Under the pieces are notes generated by a model. That model was not told where the DNA came from. It ran no database searches and saw only the letters and a program-made list of their open reading frames with translations. A program made the translations under genes and the position numbers. Below, one piece after another: positions 7,601 through 10,582 of a stretch of DNA of 10,582 nucleotides. How positions within the stretch are numbered: position 1 is the first letter of the stretch; every line of letters begins with the position of its first letter. The DNA is from Bacteroidales bacterium (GTDB lineage: Bacteria > Bacteroidota > Bacteroidia > Bacteroidales > WCHB1-69): NCBI GenBank assembly GCA_031266895.1, contig JAISAD010000014.1, positions 1-10,582 on the forward strand, written 5' to 3'.

Positions 7601-10582
7601 CCATATTACGCGCATCCCGTCTCTATTCCGAAGAGAAAACCCGATCTGCAGATGGTTTGAACAATTTCTATCTTGATCTTAACAATGAAGCTACTGAGTG
7701 GCTTCCTACCTATCCGATATTACGGACCAAAAACAGACCCGTCAGTATTAGAATGTTTCACCGTCCTGATGGACTTTGGTGGGGGGTTTTTATTGCACAC
7801 CTTGACTCTATTTCGTTTTATGAAGACAGCGAACGCTCTTTTGTGCTTGCTCCCTCCGACAGCAATAATGCTGAAGCTAAATATAAATTCTCGCCGTTTT
7901 ATCATCCCTATACCCATCTTTTTATTAAAGAGTTGAACCGGCTGGGCATTCAAGGGCTTCTGAACCGGCCCATTCAGTTAAATCCCAGAACCTTTTCTCC
8001 TTTTAATGAATACAACTTTGAAAGAGATTACCATCCCAAAGAAGGTGTGGTATCTACCGATTATCATGAAGATATTGTAGATTTTAATCTCTCCGAAGCC
8101 TACGGTCCTTATAATTGGGAACTCTTTTTTCATGCCCCGATGTATATTGCCTGCAAGCTAAGCCAAAACCAGAAATTTGAAGAGGCGATGAACTGGTTTC
8201 ATTATATTTTCAACCCCACCGATAAAAGTACCCTCTCTTCTCCGCAGAAATTCTGGATTACCAAACCTTTCTTTGAAAAGCAAAAGGAGGGGTACGAGCA
8301 AGAAGAGATTGAGAACATTCTTTCCAATATAGGGAAACATGCCGATGCGGTAAAAGCGTGGCTGAATAATCCTTTTATGCCCCATTTAATAGCGCGCACA
8401 CGTCCGGTGGCTTACCAGCGAAATGTGGTAATGAAATATATCGACAACCTGATTAAGTGGGGCGACCAGCTTTTCAGGCAAGACTCCATGGAGTCGAATA
8501 ATGAAGCTACGCTGCTCTATATTCTGGCTTATGAAATTTTGGGGAAACGTCCCACGAAACTTCCGCCCGACAAAAATAAAATTATTATTACCGACAGCTA
8601 TGAAGACTTGTGTAAAAAAAACCAAAACGGAAATTCATTTGAATATCTGAATGTCCTCGAAGCAAACTATTCTTACGCTTATTCTGCCAACAGCATCATC
8701 AATAACATTTCCAATCTTTTGTATTCGCAACCCTATCTGTCTAACAGGGTATCAGCCTACACAGCCTTTCAAAATTCGGTATCGTCAAATACAAGGAGTA
8801 CTGAAAAGAGAGCCATTGCCGGCAACTCCGCTATCTTCGGAAGTAATGCAGGTTTTTCCGCCAAAGTTGATGCAGGTTATTATTCCGCCAAAGCCTTAAC
8901 AAGCGTTACGGTACAAAACTCCAGCGTTGAGGTGGCTTATCCCTATAATGCCAACTCCGAACCGGTACCACGCATTGATGCCGATAATTTCTGCCTTCCG
9001 TTTAACGACGATTTGCTCAAATATTGGGATACGGTAGAAGACCGTTTATTTAAACTGCGTAACAGCATGAATATAGAAGGCATTGTACGCGAATTGCCGC
9101 TGTTTGAGCCACCTATTGATCCTGCCATGCTGGTAAGGGCCGTAGCGGCAGGCCTCTCTATTAGCGAAGCCTTGAACGATATGGCAGCACCGCAACCTTA
9201 CTACCGTTTCCGTGTGATTATGCAAAAAGCGATAGAATTTACCAACGAGGTGAAACAGCTGGGCGACAAATTGCTCTCCGCTTTAGAGAAAAAGGATGCC
9301 GAAACGCTCAATATTTTGCGTAGCACGCAGGAAATCAATATGCAGCAGGCAATAAAGCAGGTGCGCAAATTGCAAATTGACGAAGCTAAGGAAAATGTAG
9401 AGAACATTAATGCCCTGATTGCTACGGCTACAGCCAGAAGAGAGTACTACGAAAGCCGCGAGTTTATGAATGCACTGGAAAATTCCTCCTATGGCTTAGG
9501 CATAGCGGCCGGTGTTATAGATACAATTGTAAATATTGGAAAAGGAGTAGCGGCAGGACTAAAAAATATACCTAACTCTTATTCAGGAGGAGCGGGCTTT
9601 GCGAGCTCTCCAGTAGCGATTACTTCGCTACCGGGCGGAGAGTCAATAGCCGGTACAGCCAATATGACAATGGATGCTTTAGCGATTGTGGGGCACGCTT
9701 TGGATAGAAGTGCATCCTTAACGGCAACTCAGGCTGGCTACCAGCGCCGCAAAGAGGAGTGGGATTTTCAAGTCCAAATGGCTGATATGGAGCTGATACA
9801 ACTCGACAGGCAGCTTACGGCGGCCGAAATCCGCCTCATGGTGGCCGAAAAAGAACTGGCAAATCTGGAGATGCAGATAGAGCAGAGCCAGTCCGTAAAA
9901 GAGTATTATCGGGATAAATATACCAGCGAAACGCTCTACAACTGGATGATTACGCAAATATCAACCATCTATTTTCAAGCCTATAAGCTCGCTTACGATA
10001 TGGCTAAAAAAGCTGAAAAATGTTATCAGCATGAACTGGGCATCTACGAAACTACCAATTTTATTCAGTTCGGCTATTGGGACAGTCTGAAAAAGGGCCT
10101 GCTGAGCGGCGACAGGCTGATACACGATTTGCATGCCCTCGAAGCGGCTTACATGAACAGGAATAAACGTACTCTGGAACTAACCAAGCATATTTCGCTG
10201 GCGCAGATGTATCCCGACGAGCTGATAAAATTGATAGCTGCCGAAGAGAAAGAAATTACTCTTGATTTAGCAGAGTTTATCTTCGATATGGATTATCCCG
10301 GGCACTATATGAGGCGTATTAAATCGGTGTCGATCACTATTCCCAATGTAGCAGGACCTTACACTACCGTAAGTTTTATGCTGACGCTGCAACAGGCCAA
10401 AGTAAGAAAAGAGGCCAGACTGCTGGAGGGACAGGAGCTGAAAGAACAGTACATCGAAACCGGCGGGCTTAATGATCCCCGTTTTGTATATCAAACCGGC
10501 GGCAATATAATGCAGTATATCTGCACCAGCAGCGCCCAAAACGATTCTGGCATGTTTGAACTCAATTTCGGCGACGAGCGAT
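1690..10582 (+). CDS. Tc (ABC) toxin TcA-type subunit, 3'-truncated by window edge
   Basis: TcA subunits form a bell-shaped pentamer that binds target cells and injects the TcC toxic domain held in the TcB-TcC cocoon. The ATG at 1690 is chosen because an in-frame TAA lies at 1684-1686. 2,964 codons are open to the window edge, already longer than Photorhabdus TcdA1 (2,516 aa). Approximate order by residue: peptidoglycan-binding-like 18-80; transthyretin-like beta domain 86-172; helical VRP1-type shell 540-960 with YCECEH (641-646), NTNTILPYIDLV (703-714) and RFIRLWRKSGW (928-938); ABC-toxin N-terminal region to about 1660 with QLFVQRCLLGLE (1612-1623); neuraminidase-like region from about 1700; FYHPYTHLF, then YNWELFFHAP (2141-2150); linker 2338-2433; channel from FCLPFNDDLLKYWDTV (2434-2449) through NIEGIVRELPLFEPPID; membrane hairpin 2598-2677; TcB-binding domain from about 2680 with YPGHYMRRIKSVSITIP and SSAQNDSGMFELNF at the edge. 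About 100 residues should be missing. No signal peptide is visible. Domain limits are by eye. Confidence 0.96.
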   Translation, partial: MASFSLIPEQFSLRNNEHIYLLQQALSAIDARYEISSQEIEEKSYGESSKEALLKFQQDFSLTQNTHTILSDTVQELNKQLANIYHICGFITADYGNPVQGVEVRAYQGQTSELGSGVSLADGSYRIYPALGSLLEQSGKLKYPLTVKLECFKNSQEQSILQENLLIKDWESIFNISSDKFAAFGDPLYATLIDALTFNATPVDTLSSKTLTELQKISQDTEIDMETLMRLMFAQEPMLNKSYYDHEVVFGFLYQNYPTNVPDRLFEESFLDMEEDQWNQYKNQIVDMMQKGFLLMLYDQLLNVLTLAVNKNYIAFRDADSITKIAFTIDAYNIYTVQNTYFLEGGVTDLDMIFALLATTIENATLRQQVTRLFIENINDFDTFISKLKTVEFPTPSDEKTLSMYFQLSRITRNYTPMIKILDEEYGNDIKEKSLRFLLSLPQAEQHRLVSRAGYPEDFNNGFEYVAFVWKICEALYTDTAIVQEIKNNSDLSGAYEYIGKIQEYLSTTNPNFNLLTDKLPADVKDAEFVKQFNTIQGIYQVTPTPEAAAILLKNNITSLGNIYFMGKRELELRLKDTLPQKDIDMIFSAASGKLAGNMNTYLYLRDTISRLSPYAIGRPNIEDLKTKFPNLAELFDELDYCECEHDSSVYSAAAYLADLLNFLDGRAVQKKTVKNFLYYYQGDVNAFIRRSDIGKIWLNVPNTNTILPYIDLVCEVLEEAVLRMQRDTQDKQAKKYEREDKECQTTLTTKELLAAPEHILTATIKGNETTAYDILKEQVYPMFAPLNLWQTEIRAYLKLMNIERYQLMQLFQRADNAPLNSSNASIAAEYFGLTSLEQSIVTGIYQTVTIRNTTWHKWETAGASMSIADFLQDSGLSILELIDISNYYYGTTSIIHWEQLILDSLEDCSYTNKDISGNASSFDKAHRFIRLWRKSGWKIWELDLLLRSAVTHYGISQSGSNDNLDADSLFNLMRFKKQQEILKLSVEELLTFYSDINTETIIENGKEKPCLYDRLFLQKVLSNPLNENLLLLKKKNSESENVSLTDSDQGLVMASLSLKEFDFYFLKDKWDEGGLPYNIAYFNFLYRHGLLAKKLKLSTEDLFTLFSLLNENVDIYAPYSLSFVDSVTAVVQKIKDSKLTIAEYEYLISGTYPAGETLSSKASELALSDELLDKYTESLQSALDKSMMSPTESEIVLWPEEDAAGNETERWGATLSYKENFTNYLLATEQYEPGDIEELIRIVEGTSDMQNTEINTFTERIFASVSYFPMKIDLDKVTSPDKDKVLARYKKVRFYVDASLLSAAVINYLSEWFELSVTAVQLYLSYYLLHNELYLEDKSFGDMLLQAFGGTDGCLLLFSLHKAALLINKKRISETDLALLLNITTKKELFDWYNFALSEANGNTNTLYDFLNLDAMLTLQKQYGVTAENNSLFSLLNKRAHSTLSDNEANRIFFDSLCQLTGWETYQITQWSNLFPDGHTVNDFYFSEPYWDIEQCLDMADKAGVDIITLDAWKTRDNDSANAKQVKDAAKAHYDIDTWLEKLPAVQNPVREAKNNALSSFLIASSIRGNIANGDLCWNNQMELYNYFLLDPEMKPIMKTSRIVQATLSMQLFVQRCLLGLENSAIKTNEDAWDEWEWMKKYRVWEANRKIFLYPENWIEPELRDDKTPFFKDMEDELNQGDITNELVETAFENYLQKLNDVANLFVCGIYREFVDGKDGEYREGIYLKTSKVDTTHVIARTRTTPYQYYYRAYDAIGKKWSYWEKVELDIKGDVVVPMIYNRRLHLFWLSPVQKSRNRNNKDTTQGTKAPLNYTELQLGWSILKNGKWTGTNYSSKKLHAQGHHAEDAFSLIMQYIENSNEIEFSVYRYAEGMITEKPVPNSNKKGTVTASILAGKFYFNADVYRGISYLHNYEWANDAGDTLTYKGIIEEMNEAERTEFKYVGNEKVDYKWQKDSDYHKDYVNYTINAILRASRLYSEEKTRSADGLNNFYLDLNNEATEWLPTYPILRTKNRPVSIRMFHRPDGLWWGVFIAHLDSISFYEDSERSFVLAPSDSNNAEAKYKFSPFYHPYTHLFIKELNRLGIQGLLNRPIQLNPRTFSPFNEYNFERDYHPKEGVVSTDYHEDIVDFNLSEAYGPYNWELFFHAPMYIACKLSQNQKFEEAMNWFHYIFNPTDKSTLSSPQKFWITKPFFEKQKEGYEQEEIENILSNIGKHADAVKAWLNNPFMPHLIARTRPVAYQRNVVMKYIDNLIKWGDQLFRQDSMESNNEATLLYILAYEILGKRPTKLPPDKNKIIITDSYEDLCKKNQNGNSFEYLNVLEANYSYAYSANSIINNISNLLYSQPYLSNRVSAYTAFQNSVSSNTRSTEKRAIAGNSAIFGSNAGFSAKVDAGYYSAKALTSVTVQNSSVEVAYPYNANSEPVPRIDADNFCLPFNDDLLKYWDTVEDRLFKLRNSMNIEGIVRELPLFEPPIDPAMLVRAVAAGLSISEALNDMAAPQPYYRFRVIMQKAIEFTNEVKQLGDKLLSALEKKDAETLNILRSTQEINMQQAIKQVRKLQIDEAKENVENINALIATATARREYYESREFMNALENSSYGLGIAAGVIDTIVNIGKGVAAGLKNIPNSYSGGAGFASSPVAITSLPGGESIAGTANMTMDALAIVGHALDRSASLTATQAGYQRRKEEWDFQVQMADMELIQLDRQLTAAEIRLMVAEKELANLEMQIEQSQSVKEYYRDKYTSETLYNWMITQISTIYFQAYKLAYDMAKKAEKCYQHELGIYETTNFIQFGYWDSLKKGLLSGDRLIHDLHALEAAYMNRNKRTLELTKHISLAQMYPDELIKLIAAEEKEITLDLAEFIFDMDYPGHYMRRIKSVSITIPNVAGPYTTVSFMLTLQQAKVRKEARLLEGQELKEQYIETGGLNDPRFVYQTGGNIMQYICTSSAQNDSGMFELNFGDER
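1741..1929 (+). other. Peptidoglycan-binding-like segment at the N-terminus of the TcA protein
   Basis: Residues 18-80 follow the pattern of the PG_binding_1-type three-helix fold: HIYLLQQALSAID at the start, then YGESSKEALLKFQQDFSL, then a threonine/serine turn and DTVQELNKQL. The alignment with the usual L-Q-x-x-L ... YG-x-x-T/S-x-x-A-v-x-x-F-Q ... L pattern is by eye. The segment precedes the toxin shell and is not part of the Photorhabdus-type TcA core. Whether it binds peptidoglycan is inference; such folds are also reused as structural modules. Confidence 0.6.
1945..2205 (+). other. Carboxypeptidase-regulatory / transthyretin-like beta domain in the TcA protein
   Basis: Residues about 86-172 read as a short beta-sandwich: HICGFITADYGNPVQGVEVRAY, a polar loop, then GSGVSLADGSYRIYP and a hydrophobic strand LTVKLECF. 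The G-x-I/V-x-D-x-x-G-x-P-v-x-G-v-x-V-x-a-y opening, with a later D-G-x-Y-x-I, is the hallmark of CarboxypepD_reg-like and transthyretin-like repeats common in Bacteroidetes proteins. In extracellular proteins these serve as adhesion or spacer domains. The exact boundaries are uncertain. Confidence 0.7.
8701..8988 (+). other. Long low-complexity linker before the TcA channel
   Basis: Residues 2338-2433 are rich in Ser, Ala, Asn and Gly and poor in recognisable motifs. They lie between the conserved shell motifs (KYIDNLIKWGDQLFRQD, LGKRPTKLPP) and the channel start (FCLPFNDDLLKYWDTV). In Photorhabdus TcdA1 the stretch in this position is a stretched linker of about 48 residues that acts as an entropic spring driving channel injection. 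The assignment here is by position and composition, so the role is inferred. Confidence 0.5.
9481..9720 (+). other. Predicted membrane-inserting hairpin of the TcA channel
   Basis: Residues 2598-2677 form a Gly/Ala/Val/Ile-rich stretch (YGLGIAAGVIDTIVNIGKG), a Gly/Ser/Pro turn region (SYSGGAGFASS, LPGGES) and a second hydrophobic stretch (DALAIVGHALDRSASL). Long charged helices flank it: REYYESREFMNALE before and YQRRKEEWDFQ after. This is where TcA proteins carry the pore tip that inserts into the host membrane. The moderate hydrophobicity fits a pore lining rather than a normal membrane helix. Position and flanks support the call; the exact tip residues are not resolved. Confidence 0.6.

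Noticed and set aside
7673..7936. Plus-strand open frame of 87 codons in another frame
   Set aside because: It overlaps conserved toxin sequence (FYHPYTHLF region) and has no ribosome-binding site or recognisable product.

Overview
The window holds two genes on the + strand, both cut by the window edges, separated by about 400 bases of AT-rich spacer. The organism is most likely a member of the Bacteroidetes (probably Bacteroidales, though the genus cannot be fixed). The lnt-type protein has the Bacteroidetes style of sequence around its active site. The start of the second gene lacks a Shine-Dalgarno sequence but has a TAnnTTTG-type -7 element upstream, and the spacer is very AT-rich.

Region 1 (1-1286): the 3' part of lnt, apolipoprotein N-acyltransferase, an inner-membrane enzyme that finishes lipoprotein maturation. 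The start lies upstream of the window. The catalytic Glu, Lys and Cys motifs are all visible.

Region 2 (1287-1689): intergenic spacer. I see no tRNA, insertion sequence, CRISPR or convincing terminator in it. A plausible promoter element lies near its 3' end.

Region 3 (1690-10582): one uninterrupted reading frame of 2,964 visible codons that runs off the right edge. It is a TcA-type (ABC toxin / insecticidal toxin complex) subunit: the large protein that binds target cells, forms the translocation channel and docks a TcB-TcC cocoon. The order of parts is: a peptidoglycan-binding-like segment; a carboxypeptidase-regulatory/transthyretin-like beta domain; a VRP1-type alpha-helical shell; the ABC-toxin N-terminal region; a neuraminidase-like region; a long Ser/Ala/Asn-rich linker; the pore-forming central channel; and most of the TcB-binding domain. 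The window stops roughly 100 residues before the expected C-terminus. TcB/TcC partners, if present, would lie downstream and cannot be seen.

The two genes do not appear to be functionally linked: lnt is housekeeping, while the Tc gene looks like an accessory locus with its own promoter. The most notable points are the Tc toxin subunit in a Bacteroidetes-like background, its extra N-terminal domains, its unusually long pre-channel linker, the lack of a signal peptide, and a rise in G+C from the 5' to the 3' part of the gene.
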